Under the pieces are notes generated by a model. It searched no databases. It was not told the DNA's origin and saw only the letters and a program-made list of their open reading frames with translations. The translations under genes and the position numbers were made by a program. Shown piece after piece: positions 35,640 through 44,468 of a stretch of DNA of 64,000 bases. The stretch lies in assembly GCA_947492175.1 (NCBI GenBank), contig CANLMQ010000008.1, positions 1-64,000 on the forward strand. The letters run 5' to 3'. Within the stretch, counting starts at the first letter, position 1. Each line of letters opens with the position of its first letter. The stretch comes from an uncultured Draconibacterium sp. (GTDB taxonomy: Bacteria; Bacteroidota; Bacteroidia; Bacteroidales; Prolixibacteraceae).

Positions 35640-37040
35640 ATGAACAAGAAGAGATATTCGATATTAACTATTATTCTATTGACATTTTTTATTAAAACCG
35701 GCTTTTCTCAAGAGCAACTTCCGCTTCCAACACCGGCCCAGCTTCAGTGGCAAAATGCCGAACTGGCTGCATTGGTTTGCTGGGACTTGCATGTTTTTGA
35801 CGGTGAATTTTATGTGCAAAAAGAAGTGCGAATTACACCTGTAAAAGATTACAATACATTTAATCCGCAAAAATACGATATGGATCAGTGGATTAAATCG
35901 TTAAAAGATGGTGGGTTTAAAATAGCCATTTTTACAGTGAGCCACGAAACCGGATTCTTTTTCCACCAGAGCGATGCCACACCCTATTGTATGAAAACCC
36001 TTAAATGGCAAGATGGTAAAGGCGATATTTTGCGCGATTTTAAAGCCTCGTGCGAGAAATATGGTATTCTTCCCGGTGTATATATTGGTACACGTTGGAA
36101 TGCTTTTTACGGTATTCATGACTTTAGAGTACATGGCGAAAACCAGTTTGCCCAAAACAGGCAAAAGCACTATAACACGATGATTGAAAAGATTGTAAAA
36201 GAAATTTTTACAAACTATGGCGACTGGGCAATGGTTTGGTTTGACGGTGGTGCGCATGGCCCGGAACAGGGTGGTCCCGATGTGTTATCGGTTTTCGAAA
36301 AATACCAGCCCAATTGTTTGTTCTATCATAACCTGCAACGTGCTGATATGCGTTGGGGAGGCAGCGAAACAGGAACAGTTCCGTATCCTTGTTGGAGTAC
36401 ATTCCCATATCATTCTACCGGTGCCGGGGAATCAGCAAAAAAAGAGATTCATGCTAACAATTTCCAGCTGTTAAAAACCGGTGATCCTGATGGCAAGTAT
36501 TTTATTCATGCCATGAGCGACGCCCCTTTAAGAGGCAACGGTGGCCACGATTGGTTTTGGGAACCCAACCGCGAAAACACTATTTTCCCGTTGGAGATGT
36601 TGGTTGAGAAATATTACAAATCAGTGGGGCATAACACCAGCCTGATTTTAGGTGTGACGCCTAATCCGGATGGCTTAATGCCCGAACCCGATCTAAAACG
36701 CCTGAAAGAATTCGGCTATGAAATTAAACGAAGGTTCTCAAGTCCGGTTGCTACCACATCCGGAACCGGAGAAAAATTAACTCTGAAGCTTTCTAAAACG
36801 CAAAAAATAAATCAGATCGTTTTAATGGAAGATATTGCTAAAGGAGAGCGTGTTCGGAAATTTGTATTGGAAGGAAAGACTAAAAATGGCTGGCAAGCGA
36901 TTTTTGAAGGTTCCTGCATCGGACATAAATTTATTCATCGTTTTGAAGATATAGAAGTTTCCGCGGTTCGGTTAAAGGTTTCTGAAAGCAGAGGAGAACC
37001 AATTGTGTTGGAATTTGCGGCTTATCAGGTTGCTAATTAG
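35640..37040 (+). CDS. Secreted GH29 alpha-L-fucosidase
   Basis: 466 residues with a signal peptide (1-24, G-F-S-Q). The catalytic domain has W-Q-N-A-E-L-A-A-L-V-C-W-D-L-H-V-F, S-H-E-T-G-F-F-F (in place of KHHDGF) and the nucleophile M-V-W-F-D-G-G at Asp202. A C-terminal discoidin-like sandwich contains E-R-V-R-K-F-V-L-E-G. It is very close in sequence to residues 355-793 of the fusion at 50463 and clearly related to the gene at 11801. The altered HETGF motif, shared with the fusion, may signal a preference other than simple alpha-1,2/1,3/1,4-fucosides. Confidence 0.9.
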   Translation: MNKKRYSILTIILLTFFIKTGFSQEQLPLPTPAQLQWQNAELAALVCWDLHVFDGEFYVQKEVRITPVKDYNTFNPQKYDMDQWIKSLKDGGFKIAIFTVSHETGFFFHQSDATPYCMKTLKWQDGKGDILRDFKASCEKYGILPGVYIGTRWNAFYGIHDFRVHGENQFAQNRQKHYNTMIEKIVKEIFTNYGDWAMVWFDGGAHGPEQGGPDVLSVFEKYQPNCLFYHNLQRADMRWGGSETGTVPYPCWSTFPYHSTGAGESAKKEIHANNFQLLKTGDPDGKYFIHAMSDAPLRGNGGHDWFWEPNRENTIFPLEMLVEKYYKSVGHNTSLILGVTPNPDGLMPEPDLKRLKEFGYEIKRRFSSPVATTSGTGEKLTLKLSKTQKINQIVLMEDIAKGERVRKFVLEGKTKNGWQAIFEGSCIGHKFIHRFEDIEVSAVRLKVSESRGEPIVLEFAAYQVAN

Positions 37041-37137
37041 TATTTTAAAAGAACGCAAACAAATTTCGTTTGGAACAATAATATTTGATGTAGAAACAGT
37101 TGGTAAACAATTCCGGTAGCGAATTAAATTATAAGAT

Positions 37138-39378
37138 ATGTTGATTAGAAGTAAAGCATCTTTTTTAAGTTTATTCTTTTTGCTATTGATAGCATGTGGC
37201 GCAGAGAAAAACTCAGAGAAACCAAGTAATCTTATCAGTATAAATCCTGATGATGATTACAATGAAATTATTCGAAAAACAACTCTTGTTGTGCCAACCC
37301 GTCAGCAGTACAAATGGCAACAGCTTGAATTTATTGCCTTTTTACATTTTGGGCCAAATACGTTTAGTGCCGTGGAGTGGGGAAGTGGGAAAGAAGATCC
37401 ATCGGTTTTTAATCCCACCGAATTAGATGCCGGACAATGGATTTCAGTAATTAAAGATGCCGGAATGAAACTGGCTATGATCACCGCCAAACATCACGAC
37501 GGATTTTGTTTGTGGCCAACCACCACAACTCCGCACTCCGTAAAAAATTCACCATGGAAAGATGGAAAGGGAGATGTGTTGGGGGAATTAGTTCAGGCCG
37601 CACGTAAAGAAGGGATAAAAATAGGCGTATATCTTTCGCCTGCCGATTTGAGTGAAATAGAACGGGAAGGCGGAACTTATGGAAACGGTTCGAAACCCAA
37701 AATTGTTAAAATTCCTTCCGATCCCGAGTTGCAGAAAAAAGCCGATAAAGTTTATGAATATGAGCTGGACGATTACAATGCTCTGTTCATGAATCAATTG
37801 TATGAAGTACTCAGTCAGTACGGAGATGTAATGGAGGTGTGGTTTGATGGAGCCAATCCAAAACCGGGAACGGGGCAGACTTATGACCGGGCTGCCTGGA
37901 ATGATTTAATTCGAAAATTACAACCCGATGCTTTGATTGCAATTAAAGGACCTGATGTACGATGGTGTGGCAATGAAGCCGGACATACGCGTGCCAATGA
38001 GTGGAGTGTGTTGCCGGTTCCGGTAAACCCTGAGAGTTATAATTGGCCTGATTTAATGGCAGATGACCTGGGGAGCCGTGATAAACTAAAAGATTCTAAA
38101 TTTTTGTATTGGTATCCGGCAGAGACCAATACTTCTATACGCAGAGGATGGTTTTACAGGGATGAAAAACAATATGTAAAAACCATAGAAGAGATCGTAG
38201 ATGCCTGGTACAGAACAGTAGGCGGCAATTCCGTATTTTTATTGAATTTAACTCCTGACAGGAGAGGATTAATTCCCGATAAAGATGCAAATACACTACG
38301 TGAAGTAGGAAAGATTATTTCAAATTCGTTCAAAGAAAACCTGGCAAAATCAGCCAGGGCCTCATCTTCCAACGAGGATTCGGGGGCAAAAGCAAATTTT
38401 GTTCTCGATGGAAATGACGAAACTTACTGGAAACCTACAGACGGTTCAGAGTCGGCAGATTTGGTAGTAACATTAAATGGTGAAAAGGAATTTAACCGAC
38501 TGGTTTTGCAGGAATGTATTAAAACGCAGGGCCAGCGCATTGAACAATTTGCCTTTGATATTTGGATAAACGGTAAATGGGAAGAAATAACTACAGGAAC
38601 AGTAGTCGGTTATAAAAATATCCGCAGGTTTCCTTTGGTTAAAACCGAAAAAGTTCGCTTAAGAATTTTAGCATCGCGTGTAGCACCCACTATTTCTTCT
38701 TTTGAATTGTACAAAGCGCCTGAAATGCTAACAAATCCGAAAATAGCAAGGAATAAGCAAGGATATGTTTCTATTTCTTGTCAATCACCCGACCCGAAAA
38801 TATTCTATACATTGGACGGTACAGCACCTGATTTGACATCAGCTCAATACAAACAACCATTTCTGTTACCTGATGGCGGAGAGGTAAAAGCCATTGCTAC
38901 GATCAACAATGGCAAAGAAAAGAGTGAAGTTGTTGTAGCCCGAATGGATAAATGTGCTGCGAAATGGAAGGTAAATTCAGTAACCTCTAGCCAGAAGGGG
39001 TACGAAGGCGAAAAGGCCATTGATGGTAATCCAAATACCATGTGGCATACGCCCTGGGACGATAATTCTCCAAAGCATCCACATTCAATAGAAATAGATT
39101 TGGGAGAATTACTGGTAATAAAGGGATTTAGTTATACCCCCAGAGCCAATGGATTAGGTGGAATATGTAAAGACTATAAACTTGAAACGAGTGTAGATGG
39201 TGTTCAGTGGCAGGTAGCCACTAAAGGAACTTTTGATAATATCAGGAATAATCCGGTTCATCAGGAAGTAGATTTTGGTCGGTCGGTTGAAGCGAAATAC
39301 ATCCGTTTTACAAGTTTATCCAATGTTAACAACGACGAACCTTTATCTATTGCCGAGATTGGAATAATTACTTTTTAG
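37138..39378 (+). CDS. Multidomain GH29 fucosidase lipoprotein with discoidin modules
   Basis: 746 residues. The lipoprotein signal ends L-L-I-A-C (Cys20). The GH29 domain spans about 45-400 with canonical K-H-H-D-G-F-C-L-W (about 118-126) and nucleophile E-V-W-F-D-G-A at Asp237. It is followed by a discoidin-like sandwich (about 410-525, F-V-L-D-G-N-D-E-T-Y-W), a short chitobiase/FN3-like segment (I-F-Y-T-L-D-G-T-A-P-D) and a terminal F5/8-type domain (A-I-D-G-N-P-N-T-M-W-H-T; I-E-I-D-L-G-E). The accessory modules probably bind the glycan. A surface location is likely. It is operonic with the sulfatase that starts 14 bases on. Confidence 0.93.
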   Translation: MLIRSKASFLSLFFLLLIACGAEKNSEKPSNLISINPDDDYNEIIRKTTLVVPTRQQYKWQQLEFIAFLHFGPNTFSAVEWGSGKEDPSVFNPTELDAGQWISVIKDAGMKLAMITAKHHDGFCLWPTTTTPHSVKNSPWKDGKGDVLGELVQAARKEGIKIGVYLSPADLSEIEREGGTYGNGSKPKIVKIPSDPELQKKADKVYEYELDDYNALFMNQLYEVLSQYGDVMEVWFDGANPKPGTGQTYDRAAWNDLIRKLQPDALIAIKGPDVRWCGNEAGHTRANEWSVLPVPVNPESYNWPDLMADDLGSRDKLKDSKFLYWYPAETNTSIRRGWFYRDEKQYVKTIEEIVDAWYRTVGGNSVFLLNLTPDRRGLIPDKDANTLREVGKIISNSFKENLAKSARASSSNEDSGAKANFVLDGNDETYWKPTDGSESADLVVTLNGEKEFNRLVLQECIKTQGQRIEQFAFDIWINGKWEEITTGTVVGYKNIRRFPLVKTEKVRLRILASRVAPTISSFELYKAPEMLTNPKIARNKQGYVSISCQSPDPKIFYTLDGTAPDLTSAQYKQPFLLPDGGEVKAIATINNGKEKSEVVVARMDKCAAKWKVNSVTSSQKGYEGEKAIDGNPNTMWHTPWDDNSPKHPHSIEIDLGELLVIKGFSYTPRANGLGGICKDYKLETSVDGVQWQVATKGTFDNIRNNPVHQEVDFGRSVEAKYIRFTSLSNVNNDEPLSIAEIGIITF

Positions 39379-39392
39379 AAACAAAAACAGCT

Positions 39393-40841
39393 ATGAGAAA
39401 ACTGTCCTTCATATTATTTGTAACCCTTTTAATATTTTATTCCTGCACCGAGCAAAAAGAAAAGCCTAATATTATCTACATAATGGCTGACGACCTTGGT
39501 TTTGGGGATTTAGGTTGTTATGGAGCAACCAAAATTAAAACTCCCAACATTGATAGGTTGGCAAGCAGTGGAATCAGATTCACAGATGCACATAGTCCGG
39601 CTGCAGTTTGTACTCCAACAAGATACAGCGTTTTGACCGGGCGTTATTGCTGGCGGGGAAGGTTAAAAAAAGAAGTACTCTGGTCGGGTTACGATCGTGC
39701 TTTAATTGAAAAAGGAAGAAAAACGATTGGCCATATAATGAAAGAAGGCGGATATGCTACAGCACAAATCGGGAAATGGCATCTGGGATGGGAAGACGAA
39801 GAACCGGTCGACTACTCGAAAGGATTCTTGGGTAGAGGACCAAAAGATTTGGGCTTCAATTACTCATTTGTTACAGCTGCAGCCCACAACTTGTTTCCAA
39901 TTGTTTTTGTTGAAAACCATCAGATAACAAGCCCCTTAAAACCGATGGATTATTTTGTGTATGAGCCGGGAAATGAAACGCCGGAACATATCTACAAATG
40001 GCACGCAACCCATGATAAAGGTTCGATGATGATTGCAACCGACTGGCAGCCCGACAATGTGGATCTGATTTATACCAATAAGGCAATAGATTTTATCAGG
40101 AATCAGGTAAAAGCTAATCCCGGTCAGCCATTTTATCTTCATTTAACACCTGAAGCACCACATCTTCCCAATAATGTCCCTGATTTTATGAAGGGGAAAA
40201 GTGAGGCAGGAACACGGGGCGATCATGTGCAAATGTTCGACTGGATGGTGGGACAAATCATGAACACGTTGAAGGAACTAAAAATTACAGAGAATACCCT
40301 GGTAATAATTACCAGCGATAATGGACCAAAGCCTGTTGGTCTGGATGGATTAAAAGATGGAAAATACGGAGGCAAATTTGTAACCAATTTTGGACATAAA
40401 AGTGCAGGAAACCTGCGTGGATTTAAAGCCAGTCTTTGGGACGGAGGACACCGTGTCCCCTTTATTGTACACTGGCCCGAAAAAGTTACTGAAGGCCGGA
40501 TAAATAAGAATCTGATTTGCCTTACAGATCTTATGGCTGCTTTTGCAGATCTGACAGATTACGAACTTGACGAGAATACGGGCGAAGATAGTTTTAATGC
40601 ACTTCCTTTGTTAATAGGCGAAGACAGACAAATTCGGGAAAGTATAATTCATCAGGATTACAGCGGGAATTTGTCCATTAGAAAAGGAACCTGGAAACTT
40701 GTGGGCGACAAACTTTTCAATTTGTCAGATGAAATCTCTGAAAAAACTGACCTCGCAGGAAAACACCCTGAAATAGTGAAAGAACTTAAACAGTTATTAA
40801 ACAAACAAATAAAGGAGAACAGGAGTGTCGATTTACACTAA
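39393..40841 (+). CDS. Formylglycine-dependent S1 sulfatase (Cys-type), lipoprotein
   Basis: 482 residues. The lipoprotein signal ends I-F-Y-S-C (Cys18). Metal ligands M-A-D-D-L-G (Asp33, Asp34) are followed by the sulfatase signature C-T-P-T-R with Cys73 as formylglycine precursor, G-K-W-H-L-G (about 130) and I-T-S-D-N-G for the second metal site. It removes sulfate esters from the glycan, probably exo-acting. The subfamily cannot be assigned by eye. A Cys-type signature needs an anSME maturase, not encoded in this window. It follows GH29 (14 bases) and precedes the GH117-like gene, suggesting paired desulfation and sugar removal. Confidence 0.94.
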   Translation: MRKLSFILFVTLLIFYSCTEQKEKPNIIYIMADDLGFGDLGCYGATKIKTPNIDRLASSGIRFTDAHSPAAVCTPTRYSVLTGRYCWRGRLKKEVLWSGYDRALIEKGRKTIGHIMKEGGYATAQIGKWHLGWEDEEPVDYSKGFLGRGPKDLGFNYSFVTAAAHNLFPIVFVENHQITSPLKPMDYFVYEPGNETPEHIYKWHATHDKGSMMIATDWQPDNVDLIYTNKAIDFIRNQVKANPGQPFYLHLTPEAPHLPNNVPDFMKGKSEAGTRGDHVQMFDWMVGQIMNTLKELKITENTLVIITSDNGPKPVGLDGLKDGKYGGKFVTNFGHKSAGNLRGFKASLWDGGHRVPFIVHWPEKVTEGRINKNLICLTDLMAAFADLTDYELDENTGEDSFNALPLLIGEDRQIRESIIHQDYSGNLSIRKGTWKLVGDKLFNLSDEISEKTDLAGKHPEIVKELKQLLNKQIKENRSVDLH

Positions 40842-40914
40842 TAGTTAAATATCCGTGAAAAGAGATAGTGTCAATTTTATCTCAGGCAAGTATGATTTAA
40901 ACAAAAGTTTTAGC

Positions 40915-41919
40915 ATGATATTCAGGAAATCATTAAAATTTTATCTGTTTTTAGTTGGAATTATTTTTTCAATAAGTAGTTCTGCTCAGAATAGTAAAGA
41001 ATATTTTGAGGGCGTAAAATTTCAATACAACGATATTACAGGCATTGGGTATGAAAAGGGATGCACCCGACGAGATCCGAGCGATGTAATAAAAGTGGAA
41101 GACACTTGGTATGTCTATTATACAAAAGTATACGGTCGTGCACCGGGGTATTGGGGAACAGTTTGGTGTGCCTGTTCGGAAGATGAAGGATACACGTGGA
41201 CAGAAATTGGTGAAGTATTGGGGCTCGGAGAAGCGGGGAATTTTGATTCTCAGGCGACATTTACTCCAAACATACTTTATTCGAACGGGATATATTATCT
41301 GTATTATACAGGAGTAAAGCCGACTCCCGGTAATGTAAATGGCGAGTTTGAGAATAATTCCACTACAGACATAACGGCAATAGGTGTTGCAGTGTCCGAT
41401 TCACCCAAAGGCCCGTTCTCCCGGATTAGCCACCGGCCTGTTTTAAAGGTTAGTGCGGAACCGGAAAAATTCGACAGTTACCGTGTTGATGATGCCGTAT
41501 TAATGTACCGAAACGGACTCTACTGGCTTTATTACAAGGGAAGGAGCCGGATGCAGGGCGAAGGAGGTCCGTTGCATACGCAAATGGGAGTTGCTTTTTC
41601 AAAATACCCCGAAGGTCCTTTCGTAAAACTCGACGATCCGATTTTGTCTGGTAGCCATGAAGTTATGCTTTGGCAACAAGGAAATGGCGTAGGAGCTTTG
41701 GCTTCATTAACCAGTACCTTTGAATTTGCTTCGGACGGTATCGATTTTATGAGTAATCGACTGGCCGTCAAGGTGGAGAACAGACCATTGGCACCGGGAG
41801 TTTTCAGAAAAGATCTGACCGACCGAACTCAAAAAAGTGAAGGTTTGCACTGGGGAATTTCAATGATTCATAATACGAAAGAGTGCTACCTGATAAGGTA
41901 TGAGTTAGTTGCAAATTAG
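40915..41919 (+). CDS. GH117-like five-bladed beta-propeller glycosidase
   Basis: 334 residues from ATG 40915, giving a good signal peptide (M-I-F-R-K-S-L-K...S-S-S-A-Q). A GTG at 40855 would place 20 hydrophilic residues before it. The mature start F-Q-Y-N-D-I-T-G-I-G-Y and R-R-D-P-S-D-V-I-K-V-E-D-T-W-Y-V-Y-Y-T-K is the GH117 hallmark, and further blades repeat Y-Y-L-Y-Y-T-G and Y-W-L-Y-Y-K-G-R. Characterised GH117 enzymes release 3,6-anhydro-L-galactose from neoagaro-oligosaccharides, but GH117-like proteins also occur in ulvan and other marine clusters. The actual substrate is therefore open. Confidence 0.8.
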   Translation: MIFRKSLKFYLFLVGIIFSISSSAQNSKEYFEGVKFQYNDITGIGYEKGCTRRDPSDVIKVEDTWYVYYTKVYGRAPGYWGTVWCACSEDEGYTWTEIGEVLGLGEAGNFDSQATFTPNILYSNGIYYLYYTGVKPTPGNVNGEFENNSTTDITAIGVAVSDSPKGPFSRISHRPVLKVSAEPEKFDSYRVDDAVLMYRNGLYWLYYKGRSRMQGEGGPLHTQMGVAFSKYPEGPFVKLDDPILSGSHEVMLWQQGNGVGALASLTSTFEFASDGIDFMSNRLAVKVENRPLAPGVFRKDLTDRTQKSEGLHWGISMIHNTKECYLIRYELVAN

Positions 41920-42023
41920 CCGATGATACTCTGGTAACAAGCAACAATGAAAATTATAATAGTAAAATGATTTACTTAAATAAGAATCAAAACAAACTTA
42001 AAATCATTCAAGAAATTATTTAT

Positions 42024-44438
42024 ATGCGCATAATTAAATCTAATTTTTTTCTGGTTGTTCTAATCCTTTTTATATCGTGTAAAACGGAGAATCCGAAACT
42101 ACCGGAATCTGAATTGAAACTATGGTATAATCAGCCGGCAAACGCATCGTTTATCGACGATGAGAATGGATGGAAAGATGATCCGGAATGGCTAAAAGCA
42201 TTGCCGCTGGGAAATGGTTCTTTGGGAGTGATGGTTTTTGGCGATGTAAACCACGAACGCATTCAGCTAAATGAAGAGAGTATGTGGTCGGGAAGCAACC
42301 AGGAGAGTGATAACCCGAAAGCAGCCGGAGAACAGGATAGAATCAGACAACTATTGTTTGATGGAAAATACAAAGAAGCCACCGAACTGACTAATAAAAC
42401 GCAAATTTGCACAGGAAAAGGATCGGGACGTGGTAATGGTGCAAATGTACCATTTGGTTGTTTTCAGACATTGGGTGATTTATGGATCGATTTTGAGAAT
42501 AACCCGGAGTACGATAACTATTATCGCGAGCTTGACCTTGAGAATGCAGTTGTTCGGGTAAATTACACGCAGGGAGGAGTAAATTATAGTCGCGAAATTT
42601 TTGTAAGTCAACCTGATCAAATAATGGTTGCCCGTTTTACTGCGGATAAACCGGGGCAAATTTCTTTTACATGCTCCATGAACCGCCCGGAGCGTTTTAA
42701 AACGTTTACCCAAAACAACCAGTTGGTTATGAAAGGGGCTCTTTCTGATGGAAAAGGAGGAAATGGATTAGAATATATGGCACGTTTAAAGGCTGTAAAT
42801 AAGAAGGGAAGGGTTAGTTGTGAAGATACTAAATTGGTTGTGGATAAAGCAGATGAGGTCATTCTGTATTTATCGGCATCTACCGATTATCAGTTAAAAT
42901 ATCCCGAGTATAAAGGACGGGATTACGAGACGATAACCAACAAGAATATAGAACAGGCAGCCAACAAATCGTACAACGATTTATTCAAAGCTCATCAAAA
43001 AGAATATCAGGGCTATTTTAAAAGAGTAAGCTTTGATATTACGCCTGCTGAAATAACGGCAATTCCAACCAACGAGAGGGTAACCAATTTCAAACAAACA
43101 TTAACCGATCCGCATTTGGCAGAGCTCATGTTTCAGTATGGACGTTACCTTCTTATTTCTTCATCAAGGCCGGGAACATTACCGGCAAATTTGCAGGGAA
43201 TTTGGGCCAATAAAATTCAAACTCCGTGGAATGGCGATTACCACACCGATGTAAATGTTGAAATGAATTATTGGCCGGCAGAGGTAACCAATCTTTCCGA
43301 GATTCATTTACCCTTGTTCGAATTAATTGAATCGTTGGTTGAGCCCGGAGAAAAAACAGCGGCTGTTCAGTACAACAAAAAAGGTTGGGTGGTTCATCCG
43401 ATAACAAATGTTTGGGGGTATACTTCTCCCGGAGAAAGAGCATCGTGGGGAATGCATACCGGGGCGGGTGCGTGGATTTGTTCGCATATATGGGAACATT
43501 TCTTATTTACAGGCGATAAAGAATTTTTATCCGGAATGTATCCGGTTTTAAAGGGTTCGGTTGAGTTTTACATGGATTGGCTGGTAGAGCATCCTGAAAC
43601 AAAGAAACTGGTTTCAGGCCCGGCAGTTTCGCCTGAGAACTCATTTCTTGCTCCCGATGGAACGCGAAGTCAGATCAGCATGGGCCCGGCGCACGACCAG
43701 CAGGTAATATGGCAGCTGTTTACCGATTTTATTTCGGCTTCCAAAGAATTGAACAGAGATACCGAATTTGTAAACCGGGTTAAAAATGCGAAAAACAGGT
43801 TGGCTGGTCCCCAAATTGGTTCCGATGGCAGATTAATGGAATGGGCAGAGGAATTTCCGGAGGTGGAACCCGGGCATCGTCACATTTCTCATTTATTTGC
43901 GCTCCACCCTGGATCTCAGATAAGTATGGAAAAAACACCACAGCTGGCAATGGCAGCCAAAAAATCATTGGACTATCGGATTGAAAATGGCGGCGGACAT
44001 ACCGGATGGAGTGCCGCCTGGCTGATTAGTCAGTATGCCCGGCTACACGAAGCACAGAAAGCAAAAGAAAGTTTAAATACCGTGTTAACAAAAAGTACTT
44101 CCCCTAATTTATTTGGACAACATCCTCCCTTTCAAATGGATGCGAATTTTGGAGCAACAGCAGGTATTGCTGAAATGTTGGTTCAAAGCCATGCCGGACT
44201 GATACATTTGCTTCCGGCATTGCCCGTGGAGTGGAGTAGTGGTGAGGTTAAAGGATTGCGGGCTCGTGGTTCTTTCGGAGTGGATATAAAATGGGAGAAC
44301 GGACTGTTGGTAAGTGCCCGGATAAAACCAGAGCATGACGGAATTTGCAAGCTAAAATATAAAGATAATGAGCTCGAAATAAAAATGAAAGCAGGAGAAT
44401 CAAAATTATTTGATTCTAACCTGAAAGAAGCAATGTAG
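42024..44438 (+). CDS. GH95 alpha-L-fucosidase / alpha-L-galactosidase, lipoprotein
   Basis: 804 residues from ATG 42024, which gives the lipoprotein signal ending L-F-I-S-C (Cys19); a frame from 41967 adds a hydrophilic prefix. N-terminal sandwich: A-L-P-L-G-N-G-S-L-G-V-M-V, N-E-E-S-M-W-S-G. Barrel: L-Q-G-I-W, W-N-G-D-Y-H-T-D-V-N-V-E-M-N-Y-W-P (about 402-418), acid region V-S-P-E-N-S-F and catalytic-centre F-Q-M-D-A-N-F-G. These match the inverting GH95 mechanism, where an Asn assisted by Asp acts as base. The first Asn of the usual N-x-N is Asp here. This is the most canonical of the three GH95-type proteins in the cluster. Confidence 0.93.
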   Translation: MRIIKSNFFLVVLILFISCKTENPKLPESELKLWYNQPANASFIDDENGWKDDPEWLKALPLGNGSLGVMVFGDVNHERIQLNEESMWSGSNQESDNPKAAGEQDRIRQLLFDGKYKEATELTNKTQICTGKGSGRGNGANVPFGCFQTLGDLWIDFENNPEYDNYYRELDLENAVVRVNYTQGGVNYSREIFVSQPDQIMVARFTADKPGQISFTCSMNRPERFKTFTQNNQLVMKGALSDGKGGNGLEYMARLKAVNKKGRVSCEDTKLVVDKADEVILYLSASTDYQLKYPEYKGRDYETITNKNIEQAANKSYNDLFKAHQKEYQGYFKRVSFDITPAEITAIPTNERVTNFKQTLTDPHLAELMFQYGRYLLISSSRPGTLPANLQGIWANKIQTPWNGDYHTDVNVEMNYWPAEVTNLSEIHLPLFELIESLVEPGEKTAAVQYNKKGWVVHPITNVWGYTSPGERASWGMHTGAGAWICSHIWEHFLFTGDKEFLSGMYPVLKGSVEFYMDWLVEHPETKKLVSGPAVSPENSFLAPDGTRSQISMGPAHDQQVIWQLFTDFISASKELNRDTEFVNRVKNAKNRLAGPQIGSDGRLMEWAEEFPEVEPGHRHISHLFALHPGSQISMEKTPQLAMAAKKSLDYRIENGGGHTGWSAAWLISQYARLHEAQKAKESLNTVLTKSTSPNLFGQHPPFQMDANFGATAGIAEMLVQSHAGLIHLLPALPVEWSSGEVKGLRARGSFGVDIKWENGLLVSARIKPEHDGICKLKYKDNELEIKMKAGESKLFDSNLKEAM

Positions 44439-44468
44439 AAAATAATAAGTCTGATAAATAGTCTGAAA

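Noticed and set aside
40855..40914. GTG start for the GH117-like gene
   Set aside because: The 20 added residues are polar and precede a good signal peptide that begins at the ATG 40915.
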